Shown piece after piece: positions 23,697 to 33,721 of a stretch of 64,000 nt of DNA. Origin of the DNA: Podocnemis expansa (taxonomy: Eukaryota; Chordata; Testudines; Podocnemididae); assembly GCA_007922195.1 (NCBI GenBank), contig ML681981.1:8564958-8628957 (forward strand), in the 5' to 3' direction. A program made the translations under genes and the position numbers. The notes beneath the pieces are model-generated. The model was not told the origin of the DNA. It did no database searches and was given only the letters and a program-made list of their open reading frames with translations. The stretch's first letter is position 1. Each line of letters opens with the position of its first letter.

Positions 23697-25282
23697 TCAG
23701 TGTGTTCTTAGGGAGAGCTAACAGTCTGCAAACCTTAAGCCATGAGACTTAGACAACAAATTGCACTTAATTTTTGACAGCTAAGGATCTGATCCTGAAC
23801 TCTTACTGCTGTAAGAATTGGCCAGTGCAAGCAATCAGTGGGACTACTCACAAGGGGCAATAAAGGGGGATTTTATAGTAATCAGGCATCTTTGTACATC
23901 AAGTTTAGGATTGTATCCTGCATAATACAGATGGAGGACAGACTGTTTCCAAACTATTATTAAAGACATGGGGCACTTCTTATTAAAAGACATAGCAAAA
24001 TTCACTTTTTCTTCATTTGCGTCATTGAAGTGGAAGAAGTGTTATTTTATACTCAGTTTATTATTTTCATTTTCACCTTATTTATAACTCAAATGTTTTG
24101 GCTAAAAACTCAGAAGATAAAAATGTACTTGTTTAGAAAATGCTTGCTTCTGGAATTTGGAAGGGAGCAAGATAAAAACCCTACACTCTCAAGTTTCTTT
24201 AAGGTATAAAAGCTTTATAACTATACTGGTTGTGTTTTTTTTTTAATAGAATGTACGTTTTTACTACTTACCCACATAGCATTCTCTTAATGAGAAAAGC
24301 AGTTGTTAGAAAAATAAAAGTTTTTAGAAAAATGTGGCAACAGGTTCAGAAAATAAGGATTTTTGTGATTTTTTTTAAAGCAAGACTGAACTTGTTTCAT
24401 TTCATTTTTTTCCTACTATTTGTCTATTAATGTAATATTTGTGGATGGTTTTAAACAGATAGCGCCAGTGATCGAAATTCTCTTTATCCACAAACAGATA
24501 CATCCCAGGCAACAATAGCACAAATGTTGCTGAACTGCCTTTGCAGAGAGGCTGAGGGAATTCCTCAGGACCAATCTATGCTGCTGCATAACTTCAGTAG
24601 CAGTTGAGGGGAGATATGCAAAATAGTTAAAATACCTTTTGTAGCTCCTTTTAATTGCTTACTCTCTACTTACTGCATTGTCTTTAGCAGCCTGAGTCAG
24701 AGGAAAAACCCTTCCCACTGACTCAGACCTATTCCTTCCCTGGTAATAGTCTTCCAGTGCTGGCTTCCTGATTGTCTGAGTGAGTCTTCATAGACCCAAT
24801 CAATCAATTTGGGACATTGATCTGATGGTGGCAAAGTCACCCCTGTCTGTGAAGACAAGCTGTCAGTCTCCGTTCTCATTCAGATCTTGGATTCTTTCTA
24901 GAGACTGAAGAGTAGGCTGTGAAGTAGTATCAACTGAGGGCTTTTGCTCACCTGTGTGATGGAAACTGGACTGAGTCCGCAAAGTCATTCTTGGTGTGAA
25001 ACTCAACAGCTATCTGATGACAGCTCTCAGTTGCTATCAATCTGGGCTAGATTTTCCCTAATAACATAAAGGTAGAAGGTTCTGTGCCAATTTCCTGAGC
25101 CTTTCAGTTCCCGTCACACATTCCTGAAAGGTAACTTGGATCTAGTGTTTTTTAGTTCATGAATTTCAGACCTCCCAAGATTTTGGAGTTATTGTTTCCC
25201 CCAGATGTCTCACCATACAACATCTTCCTAGCATGGCCAGAGAGTGCTTCTCATCCTTCACATAAAAGCTCCCTCAAATATT
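23697..25282. other. No confident gene; open stretch after an acceptor-like site
   Basis: AT-rich non-coding DNA. A 48-codon open stretch at 24459-24607 follows TTTTAAACAG and includes CpGs; see findings. Nothing else stands out. Confidence 0.45.
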
Positions 25283-25405
25283 TAGGGTTGCCAGTTTTGG
25301 TTGGATGTATTTCTGAAGATTTCGTCACATGACATAATCTTTAATTAAAGATTAATCTTTAATTCCTGGAGATTCCAAGACAATCCTTGACTCTTGGCAA
25401 CCCTA
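25283..25405. mobile_element. Small MITE, ends TAGGGTTGCCA
   Basis: A 123-bp element whose ends are TAGGGTTGCCA and TTGGCAACCCTA, with a central palindrome TAATCTTTAATTAAAGATTA at about 25335-25354. It matches a small amniote repeat I know with this centre. No 8-bp duplication is visible, so the superfamily is left open; the ends resemble the TAGGGTGACCAG group at 61781. Confidence 0.7.
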
Positions 25406-26004
25406 CTTAGTTATATGAAGAAAGAACGTGTTTTTACAGGTGATGGAGACTCAGTGTAGCTTTTTCTTTTTCTGGTGGTGAAGGAGAGACCATTTCCTAC
25501 CTGCATTTAGCTGCAGGCTAAATCCTGTTGTTTAGAAACTGATTGCACATTGAGACATTTGTACCAGTAAATCAGGTGCCTAAATAAAAGGATTTGTCAC
25601 CACAACTGAAGGTGCAATTAACTAGTGGGCACAAAATTCTCTTACTAAGTCTTATTACCATCTTCCTTGATGTATACAGTCCCTTACATCATTCAATTTC
25701 TTACACGTTATGTATGACACTTTAATATTTATTCCAGCTGACTGAGTTACTGCAGCAGCTGCTCACACTATAATCTTCTCAGAAGTGCAGGCAGCAGTCT
25801 CGCTCTTATTATTTGTCCCTATTACTCCAGTTAATTTCTTATCTACTTTATGCCCACACTGCCTATATTCTTGCTGGGAATTCTAGTAGCAAAATTGTCT
25901 TTAGTTGTGTGTATTGACCTGAACTCTTGAGTGCTCAGGAGATGTTCTCCCCGCCCCCTGAGCTCTAGGGCCTATTTCGTACTTATTTCTTACTTGTTCA
26001 TATT
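25406..26004. other. No gene seen
   Basis: AT-rich non-coding spacer without recognisable repeat or open frame of note. Confidence 0.5.
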
Positions 26005-26012
26005 CCACCTGT

Positions 26013-26344
26013 CAGGCCTCTCCTTGGGAGGGCAAGTGGGACAATCATCCTAGACCCTGTGGTTCTGCAGGCCCTGCTGCCCCTCGGCTGCTGCACTGCC
26101 CCCCACCCCTGCCCTTGCCCTGCTGTCTTTGGCAGCAAGCCAAAGGCAGCGGGGAGTTGCTGGCACACAGAGCGTAACCTGTGGGCCAGCCCTCCCTGCC
26201 CCCAGGGCAAAACAGTTGATCCAGGGCAGGGTGGGGAAGCAGAGCCTGGACTCTGGGCTGCCCTGCACTGCCCCAAACCCCAGCATGGGATTGGGGCCCC
26301 CATAGGCCAATTGGCCCTGCCCCTAACCTGCAGGGACGGCTCAG
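26013..26344. mobile_element. GC-rich hAT-like element
   Basis: It begins CAGGCCTCTCCTTGGGAGGG and ends GGGACGGCTCAG, with flanks CCACCTGT and CTGCCTGT matching at 6 of 8. The interior shares the phrases CTGCAGGCCC and AGGCCAATTGG with the element at 29008, so the two are the same family. The 120-codon frames on both strands come from GC richness. Confidence 0.65.
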
Positions 26345-26352
26345 CTGCCTGT

Positions 26353-26737
26353 CTCTTCATATTTCAGTTTGTGCTTCCTACCCACGTCTATTCTGTTTCA
26401 CTGCTGTATTTACCCTCTCCTTGATTCTTTCCAATAAAGTCAACAGAAGACAAGGGAAGAGTTTGGCCCTTTACTCCCCTCTGCCCCTCTGTCTCTCTAT
26501 GCATCAAAGAGCATCTCTCTTGGACACCTTGCTGCCTTTCACCAAATTATCAAAATGCCTCTTCTAATTTCAATTAGTCTCTGTAACTCCTCCTACACTT
26601 GTTTATTCTGATAGCAGAAGAGCCTGGAAATAAAAATTCTCTCTTTCTTTTTTCCTCTAGACCTACTGTCACACAGCAATCTGAGATAGGCTAAAAGCCC
26701 ACACCTGTCCATCAAATAAACTCTAATTTCATACATC
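26353..26737. other. No gene seen
   Basis: Pyrimidine-rich non-coding DNA without a recognisable feature. Confidence 0.5.
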
Positions 26738-26995
26738 TGTAGCTAGACCACTTAAAGCTGTGATCCAATCAGATCTCTCAAGCTAAACAGTATTCGGTCA
26801 TGATTTTTATTTATTTATTTATTTATTTGAAGGGGGGGGGGAATTGCCAATGTAAGCCTCTGCTCGAGAAGCCATGTTAGGGATTCAAGAAGTGGGACTC
26901 CTTGTTTGGTGTCAGCATTGAACTTAGACCCCAGCATGATGGCAGTGGGCACTCTCACTGGGGTGAGATTTCGGATCTTCACAGATCAATAACCA
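26738..26995 (+). mobile_element. 5S rRNA-derived SINE, interrupted by ATTT repeats
   Basis: The head (26738-26805) aligns by eye with 5S rRNA: AGACCACTT, then GATCCAATCAGATCTCTCAAG, then CTAAACAG, corresponding to the CCGATCTCGTCTGATCTCGGAAGCTAAGCAG part of 5S that holds the internal promoter. An ATTT microsatellite and a G run (about 26807-26841) interrupt it. The body continues with GTCAGCATTGAAC, CAGTGGGCACTCTCACTGGG and GAGATTTCGGA, phrases of a 5S-headed SINE body I know from reptiles. It is not a functional 5S gene: the RNA would be truncated and is diverged. Confidence 0.6.
26807..26841. repeat. ATTT microsatellite plus G run
   Basis: About five to six tandem ATTT units followed by a run of nine to ten G residues, splitting the 5S-derived SINE. 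Confidence 0.85.
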
Positions 26996-28253
26996 CTTTT
27001 TGTAAGGAAAGAGAAGTTAGCTGTAATACACTGGGCAAATTCTCATGTGGGTAATCCTATTTTCTTCTCTCCAATATTCTTTACTTTTCAAATGTGCTGC
27101 TAAACAACTGACGTGACACTTTCCAGGGGTAGCTGCATTGCAGCAGCAGGTTCAGTGACTTAAATTATTAATTAATAGATTTACAAGCATGTGTTTAGTG
27201 TCTGTCTGCAAGTGTGGATACTTCTGGCTGAAAGGCACTATTGTCCTGTAAAATCTAACAATTATTACTGTAAACTCATCCAGCAAACAAACTTATAAAA
27301 ACATACAGAATTATCTTGCTTCCTTCAGGAAGCACTTCATCTTGATCTTTGTTTCCCTTGGATTTTTGGGTTACCAACAATGAAAGTCCTGAAAATTTGA
27401 TTATTCTCAGCACATCCAAAATTTTTTTAAAAAAAGAAATTGCATTTAAAATAGTAATAGCCCCAATGTTACAATAGATTTTTAGTTTAACTTACGGCAA
27501 TCATGAGAGGTATGTTCCTTATTATCAGACACACAGTAATATTCATGGTACAACTTTTTGAAATAGCAATTCAGCAGAACTAACACAGGAATTTTAGAAG
27601 AGTTTTTTTAGGATGCATTCCCAGTAACTTTTCTAATGTCAGTCCTGTAGTAGTAGGTCAGCAACTGCTGGATCTAGAGACGCACAAACCAACCTCTTAC
27701 AAAATGTTAGTGCCAAAACAAATGAACTAGTATGGTGGGAAAGCGCAGGGCAACATTCCACTGATTAGTCTTCCTCTCATCTCAAACCTTGCCAAGCAGC
27801 CAACATTGAGTGCAATGTAAATTTTGTTTTACATCTGTTTGATTTGATGTTTTGAGATGCTAAATCTGCTGGTGTTCAGCTGCAGTCAGATCCTCCTCTG
27901 CTTATGCTTGTCCACTGAACTTCTATTAAGAAAACAAAACAAACGGAATTTAGGATAAAGGGCAATACAGAAACAGGAGAAAAGCAGAGGTAGCATGGTT
28001 CAGTGGTAAAGCAACTGAAGAAGAGAACATAAAAAATATTAATGCTCAACAGAATAAAAATATCAGAGCCCATGACAATGGGCCAGGGTAAACTGGACAC
28101 AAGTGAGACAAGTGTTCTCAAAATATGTTCTACAGGGGAATGGAGAGGTGTCAGAGATTGACCTCAAAAGGGTAATGAATTGAGACTGAGATTCTTTATT
28201 GAGCCACAGCAGTTAAAACAAATAACCAGGAGTACAAGGATCACTGAAGCATA
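26996..28253. other. No gene seen
   Basis: AT-rich non-coding DNA. The 81-codon reverse frame at 27876-28121 is hydrophobic but has no recognisable domain or conserved context; probably chance. Confidence 0.5.
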
Positions 28254-28258
28254 CATAG

Positions 28259-28394
28259 AAGCAAGGAGTGAGATGAAAAGTGGGATATTCTCCCACAAAA
28301 GCTCATGCGATAAATAAATCTGTTAGTCTTTAAGTGCCACAGGACTTCTTGCTTCTTTTGCTGAACTAGACTAACATGGCTGCTCCTTTAGAAC
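28259..28394 (+). mobile_element. PLE terminal fragment with 5-bp TSD
   Basis: It contains AAGTGGGATATTCTCCCACA, AAAGCTCATGCG, AATCTGTTAGTCTTTAAGTG, CCACAGGACTTCTTGC and the end GAACTAGACTAACATGGCTG. CATAG flanks it at 28254-28258 and 28395-28399. The leading AAGCAAGGAGT appears to be a stub of a second, inverted arm, so this may be a palindromic copy that lost most of one arm. Confidence 0.6.
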
Positions 28395-28399
28395 CATAG

Positions 28400-28999
28400 C
28401 ATCAACATAACGCTTCCTAAAATAAAAGGACCAAAGGTAGAGGTCGGGGAAAATTTAGCTTCCAGAGAGAATTGAAGGAAAGGGCATATACATTGTTGAC
28501 AGGTGTTTGGATTATGGAGGTGGATTTTCTGATCTTCATTTCATTGCACCAGAAAATCTTTTAACACAGGATGATACAATGCAGAAGGACTGACATGCAT
28601 ATCTTGTACATGCAATGTCTCATTTGGACTTTCCACAACAGTACTCTAATAAACTATGTATTCTTTTTAATCATGAATCTTTTTCCAACTATTTTTTGTA
28701 AATATCAAAGATGTTTCTAAAAATTGCACGTTAACAGATCCAGTATATGGATCATTAATCAAAAGGGCAGATTCTTTGTACTAATCAGCTCCCTCTGGCA
28801 CAAAGGAAGTAAAAACAAGATAAACCCTCTGGCTTTTCCAGGGTAGAAAGTGCCAGGAGGCATGTATCTAGTGGAGACAATCTCCTATGTCGCCATCCAC
28901 CTTACCCAGCTTAAGACGGTCAAGAGAGTGGTTGCAGAGCCATCTGTTTCCAGCTAATCTCAGATTATGGTTTTTAGGGGATCATAATCTGTTAAAAAA
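28400..28999. other. No gene seen
   Basis: AT-rich non-coding DNA. Confidence 0.5.
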
Positions 29000-29007
29000 A
29001 TCCCTGA

Positions 29008-29292
29008 CAGGGCTGTCCTTGGGGGGAGAGGTGAGCAGGGCTACCACCCTAGCCCCTGCAGTTAATGCCCCTGCAGGCCCCATGCTGCCTTTGGCAGCAG
29101 GAGGCACCATGCTTCAGCAGCATTTCCAGCCCTGCCCCCAGAATGGAGTGATGTGCTGGCCTGCTCCCGGGGTGGGAGCGTGGAGCCTGGCCTTTGGCCC
29201 AAGGTGGCCCGGTACCCCAGCACTGGGTGGCAGAGCCCCACAGGCCAATTGGTCCTACCCTCCTTTTGCCCTCCACCCCTGGAATGGCCCTG
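29008..29292. mobile_element. GC-rich hAT-like element, ends CAGGGCTGTCC
   Basis: It begins CAGGGCTGTCCTTGGGG and ends CCCTGGAATGGCCCTG, imperfect inverted repeats. Flanks ATCCCTGA and ATCCTTTA agree at 6 of 8. It shares interior phrases with the element at 26013 (CTGCAGGCCC, AGGCCAATTGG). Overlapping open frames on both strands are GC artefacts. Confidence 0.7.
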
Positions 29293-29300
29293 ATCCTTTA

Positions 29301-29658
29301 TTCTAGTATAATCTGTGGTAAGACTGGAGCAGCAAGTCAGACTGGTTCCGCCCAGATCCATTCCCTGGCATATAGCAGGAAATGTAAACCAAAGTATGCC
29401 ATAGACAAGACCAATATTTTCTAGGGGGAATTCTGATTTTTAAATTATAATGAGGGTGATGTGGAATTTAAGACTGTCCATAATGTGATCTGTCTAGGCT
29501 GAGCCCAATAAAATAGAAAGACTTACTTTTATGTGGTTGATTAATGAAAACACTGGTTTGTGACAACTTTGTATACATGATGCATTCAGTTTGATTTTTT
29601 TCTCTGATTTATGGGATTATATTCCTTATATATCCTTTTCAACAAGTTTCAGGTTTAC
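29301..29658. other. No gene seen
   Basis: Non-coding spacer. Confidence 0.5.
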
Positions 29659-29668
29659 AGTTACAGAA

Positions 29669-29918
29669 CAAATAAACAAACAAGGAGCCCTGTGGCACTT
29701 AAAGACTAACAAATTTATTTTTTGCATGAGCTTTCATGGGAGAAAATCCCAGTTCATCAGGCACTTTGAATATCTTCAAAGTGCCTGATGAACTGGGATT
29801 TTCTCCCACAAAAGCTCATGCAAAAAATAAATTTGTTAGTCTTGAAGTGGCACAGGACTCCTTGCTTGTTTTTTTGTGTTTACTGAACTAGACTAGCACA
29901 GCTACCTCTTTGGATCTT
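29669..29918. mobile_element. Palindromic PLE copy with 10-bp TSD
   Basis: A 250-bp insertion flanked by AGTTACAGAA at 29659-29668 and 29919-29928. The left arm (minus sense) and right arm (plus sense) are near-perfect inverted copies: CTGTGGCACTTAAAGACTAA against TTAGTCTTGAAGTGGCACAG, meeting at CTTTGAATATCTTCAAAG. Only the right arm carries the terminal CTGAACTAGACTAGCACAGC. The whole palindrome is bounded by a single duplication, so it entered as one unit. Confidence 0.8.
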
Positions 29919-29928
29919 AGTTACAGAA

Positions 29929-30757
29929 GAGAAGATGACAGCCACAAGGTAGAAATTACGATAGGTGATCAACCACATAATTTACACAGCAAATTGTTGA
30001 GCTAAAAAGTTTGTCCCCACTCTGAAATGTTGTCCAAAGTATTTAGTAAACACTTTCAATAACTGTCATTTGTATTTTTAAAACCCTCTTCTGACCACAG
30101 ATAGTTTATTAATAAAATGAAGAATGAATTTTATTATTATTTATAACAGCTTGACTAGCCTCACATGTACATCCCTTACAGATATTTTCGAAAATATGGG
30201 ATTCTATTATGTGCTGGCTTTTATCAAACTGTCATGGAAAAAAATACAAGTTTGGCAGCAAAACAGTAGGGTCGGATAGTAAAAAGGATGAAACATGGGG
30301 ATGGGGATACAGCCAAGGAAAAACTAAAACATTAGATCTGTCAGGAACAGATTGTTTTGCCAGGCAAAGTAATTGGAGTTACATTGTTCTGAGAACTAAC
30401 GTTGTTCACATAATGCTGACTCTATATATGACTTGCAAAAAAAACCTCATTTCTATGTGTCAACATCTTGATAACTGTAAAGCACAGAAGAGAGCTTTTC
30501 TTCTGAATTTTTAACGATGTGATTAAGTCTAAGGTAAGGTGGAAAGGACAGGATTTGAAAACACTATCCTCTTCTGCCTGAGTTGTGGCTGGAGCTTGGA
30601 ATTTTTGTGTGGAATATGGTTATAATGTCTCGAACCACTCCCCATGGCAGCAACACCAGAATCACACAGGTTAAAACAGGAATTAGGGCATGCACAAACC
30701 CCAAAACTCCCACGCACCTTCAGAACTAAATTAAATTGGCTTTATATTTAACTCTGA
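29929..30757. other. No gene seen
   Basis: Non-coding DNA. The 101-codon frame at 30209-30514 has no recognisable domain and no splice or promoter context. Confidence 0.45.
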
Positions 30758-31000
30758 AAGTTGCAAGTCATTGGTCTTGGCAGCTCCGAACAGGAGTGGA
30801 TTCCAGAGTAGGGAGCCCTCAACAAAGAGAAACAATCAAATTTAGGGGATTTAAAGTCCATCGCCAGCACCTTGACTTTTTCCAGAAGGAGGCATGAAAT
30901 CAATGCAGATAGTTGAGCACTAGCATGATGTGTTCATACAGCTACATGTGGATAAGAGGCAGGTGCTGGGCCTAGTACTAGCTGAAACTTCTGAGTGCAC
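30758..31000 (+). repeat. Old interspersed repeat, unnamed family
   Basis: GGAGTGGATTCCAGAGTAGG, GTCCATCGCCAGCACCTTGA, TTTTTCCAGAAGGAGGCATG and GCATGATGTGTTCATAC resemble a diverged reptile repeat that I know in outline but cannot name. The element at 60.7-61.7 kb appears to be the same family. Confidence 0.35.
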
Positions 31001-31870
31001 TTCAGAGTCATCTCTCTACAAGTGTAGAGCCCAACAAAGGGATCTAGGAAAGAAGACAATACGTCTTTCTTCCCTGGAGCAACAAAATCACCAGTCTGGC
31101 CACCAAAAATTTTTCCCCAGCTACAAAGGCCCTTGTAGATTTTCGCCAAAGGTAGGGCAATAGTAAGAAGAGAGAAATTCTCTGATGGCAATCCCCAGAA
31201 TGCTGTTTGCACTATGGGCTTCTGGAAAGGGGAGGCAGAGCCAGAGAACAACGCACATGCACACACCTCTCTCTCTCTCTTTCTCACTAGGGTATCTTCG
31301 CCAAGGAAAGGGGACTTACTGCTGCTTTGCTGTAACTTTTTTACCAGCTCTCCTATCTTTTTGTGTTTCACACTATTGTAACCAACAAAGCTGAGTGTCA
31401 TAAAGTTAGTTCATATAGTCACCTAGCCATAGTACCTCTGGCAATTTGAAATAGAAAATGAGTTCCAAAAAAACTAAACTGGAGTGATCCTTTTTATTGC
31501 ATCTTATTGCCACTGTTACTGTGTCTTTGGAAAAATCTGTAATGATAAGGTATCTTTCTTTAGACAGGCTTCATACTCCATCATGTCTTGGCCACTCACA
31601 CACTGTTGCTCTTTCCTTTAGCTTCCAGTGAGCCAGATGCAGTCTATTTGATAGTCTTTAATGCCTCAGAGAGTGAGTGAAAATGTGATGATGGATTAGA
31701 ATGTTAACTAGCTCTATTTATTATTTGGATTGCAGCTGCACTTTTATCTGAAAGCCACTAGAGGGTATGAGGACAGTAATCCCATTCCAGCTACTCCTGA
31801 ACATCTCTCCAACTGCAATATGTTTTACCAAGGAATGGATAGTCTTGATAATTACTTATTTCTGGTGCTA
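31001..31870. other. No confident gene; short splice-bounded stretch
   Basis: It includes a CT-rich tract at about 31266-31285 and a possible small exon at 31622-31672, discussed in findings. The 155-codon reverse frame at 30934-31401 has no recognisable domain. Confidence 0.45.
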
Positions 31871-31871
31871 T

Positions 31872-31906
31872 TTTTGTTTGTTTGTTTGTTTGTTTGTTTG
31901 TTTTTA
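31872..31906. repeat. GTTT microsatellite
   Basis: About seven to eight tandem GTTT units followed by a run of T and A. It makes part of the 134-codon frame at 31730-32134 read as a repetitive FVCLFVCLF tract, so that frame is not a gene. Confidence 0.9.
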
Positions 31907-32376
31907 AAAAAGGTGCCAGTACTCTCCATTCCCCTGCTCACCCCCCAACCCGAGCTGGCCCAGCAAAAAAGGAGTTGGTACTCTGTATCCCTGCCTACCA
32001 TCACAAAAAAAGCACTGCTTATTTGCAATGGCACAAGATGCCACTTCCTAATAATGTGCCTCAGAAATAATTTTACCACATATTTTAGATTAGTTGCAAT
32101 ACTCAGTACATTTTTAATTTTGCAAATATCATAGGGAGTCAATGAGATACTACTTTTCATTCAAGAATAATATCCAGAATAGAATGAGTGCAGTGTATGA
32201 TGGATTTAAGGGTGTTTTTCTTGATAAGAGTTTCAAATGGATGCTGTTTTGGAAGTCACAAAGTCTGTGGACACAGACTCTTGATGGATTTTGCCCTGCA
32301 AAGACAAATTATTGTGTGATGTGGGGTTGCCATAGCAAATTGTTGCTAGACTTCCTGCAAGATTGTGGGCCTATTT
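31907..32376. other. No gene seen
   Basis: AT-rich non-coding DNA between the GTTT tract and the PLE palindrome; the 91-codon frame at 32142-32417 runs into that palindrome. Confidence 0.45.
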
Positions 32377-32382
32377 CTTCAG

Positions 32383-32575
32383 TAAAAAAACCAACAAGGA
32401 GTTGTGTGGCACTTTAAGACTAACAGATTTATTTTTTGCATGAGCTTTCGTGGGAGAAGATCCCACTTCTCAGATTTTCTCCCACGAAAGCTCATGCAAT
32501 AAATAAATATGTTAGTCTTTTAAGTGCCACAGAACACCTTGTTTGTTTTACTGAACTAGACTAACACAGCTACCC
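32383..32575. mobile_element. Palindromic PLE copy with 6-bp TSD
   Basis: A 193-bp insertion flanked by CTTCAG at 32377-32382 and 32576-32581. Left arm GTGTGGCACTTTAAGACTAA and right arm TTAGTCTTTTAAGTGCCACA are inverted copies meeting near CCACTTCTCAGATTTTCTCC. The right arm ends GAACTAGACTAACACAGC. The left arm is almost identical to the single-arm copy at 42-164. Confidence 0.75.
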
Positions 32576-32581
32576 CTTCAG

Positions 32582-32802
32582 ATCATGAATTTCCTGGCAT
32601 CTTTGACACAGCTTTACTCTTTGTATGACTCATGGTTCTGATGACTAATGCATCCTCTGCATCTGATCCTCTGGTGCTCTGGTCCAGCCTGATTCTGGTT
32701 CCTGACTTATGGTACTGATTCCCACTTTGTCTCTTGCTTCTGACTTCCTGGTGCCTGATTCAGCTGACTCTTGACTCCTGGTTCATGACTGCATACTTTG
32801 TC
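32582..32802. other. CT-rich spacer
   Basis: Short pyrimidine-rich stretch with degenerate repeats of TGACT, CTGGTTC and TTCTGA; no coding content. Confidence 0.4.
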
Positions 32803-32805
32803 TCT

Positions 32806-33320
32806 GGTTATGTCCACACACACTGTTTAAATTGAAATAACGCTGGTTATTTTGATTTAAAAAACGGTAGGCCCACACAATGATCCCTTATTTTGAAATG
32901 AGGAGCTGCCTCATTTTGACATAAGGAAAGTCATATCGATATAATAAAACCTAGTATTATATCAAAATGATGGTTAAATTGAAACTGTTATTTTGAAATA
33001 ACACAGTGTGGACATGCTATTTTGATTTAACTGTTAAATCAATTTAACACTTTTTGCCCTTCTCCTTCCAAGGTGCTTTCCTTTTTCTATATACTGGGTG
33101 GGGCATGGCCCTTCTAGGGGGCCATGTTGCCACACCTCCCATGGTGCCTCTCTCCTAAATCAAAATAGCAAATTCTGTCCATGGACATGCTATTTCAATT
33201 TGAGTTTCTAATGTGGACCTGTTAAAACAATTTAACTTAAATCGATTTAATGATTTTGTGTCGATTTTATTAAATTGATATAAGTTAAATCAATTTAACT
33301 GTGTAAGTGTGGATATAGCC
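32806..33320. mobile_element. MITE A, ends GGTTATGTCCACAC, 3-bp TSD
   Basis: A 515-bp element whose ends GGTTATGTCCACAC and GTGTGGATATAGCC pair at 12 of 14 bases. TCT flanks both sides. Flank-ward regions are crowded with short palindromic AT motifs (TTATTTTGAAATAA, TTAAATCGATTTAA), and a GC-richer centre holds CCTTCTCCTTCC and GGGTGGGGCATGGCC. The same centre is present in MITE C at 36407. Three-base duplications and GG-starting ends fit the PIF/Harbinger superfamily, though that group usually prefers TWA targets. Confidence 0.8.
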
Positions 33321-33331
33321 TCTGACTATTA

Positions 33332-33718
33332 AGCTATGTTCACACACGGGGTTATTTCAATACAAGTTGTTTCGATACAAGTTGTATCAAAATAATGCCT
33401 TATTTTGAAATAAGTTAATTTGAATTAACAGTTTGTTAATTCGAATTAAGGAAAAAAGCAGGAATCGAAATAGCATGTTCAGACAACAGTTATTTTGAAA
33501 CGAGTCACCGTTGTTTCAAAACAACATGTTCAGACGGCATTGTTTCTAAACAATTGTTTTGTCCCCACATGGGTTTTAAGTTGTTTCAAAACAATGCCGT
33601 TGTTTCGAAACAACGGAACCCATTGTTTCGAAACAACGGTGCATCGTGTGAACATGGCCTTTCTTATTTCGAAACAACAGAGGTTGTTTTGAAATAAGAC
33701 TGCTGTGTGAACACACCC
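33332..33718. mobile_element. MITE B, TTTCGAAA-rich, 3-bp TSD
   Basis: A 387-bp element with ends AGCTATGTTCACAC and GTGTGAACACACCC, flanked by TTA on both sides. It holds many copies of a TTGTTTCGAAACAA-type palindrome and related AATTCGAATT motifs, with CpGs unusually well kept. It begins 8 bases after the TSD of MITE A. Related to A and C by end sequence but with a different interior. Non-coding. Confidence 0.75.
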
Positions 33719-33721
33719 TTA

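Noticed and set aside
26738..26806. Functional 5S rRNA gene
   Set aside because: Only part of 5S is present, with many mismatches, and it is interrupted by ATTT repeats. It fits a SINE head better.
31730..32134. 134-codon open frame
   Set aside because: Its middle is encoded by a GTTT microsatellite and the rest shows no domain.
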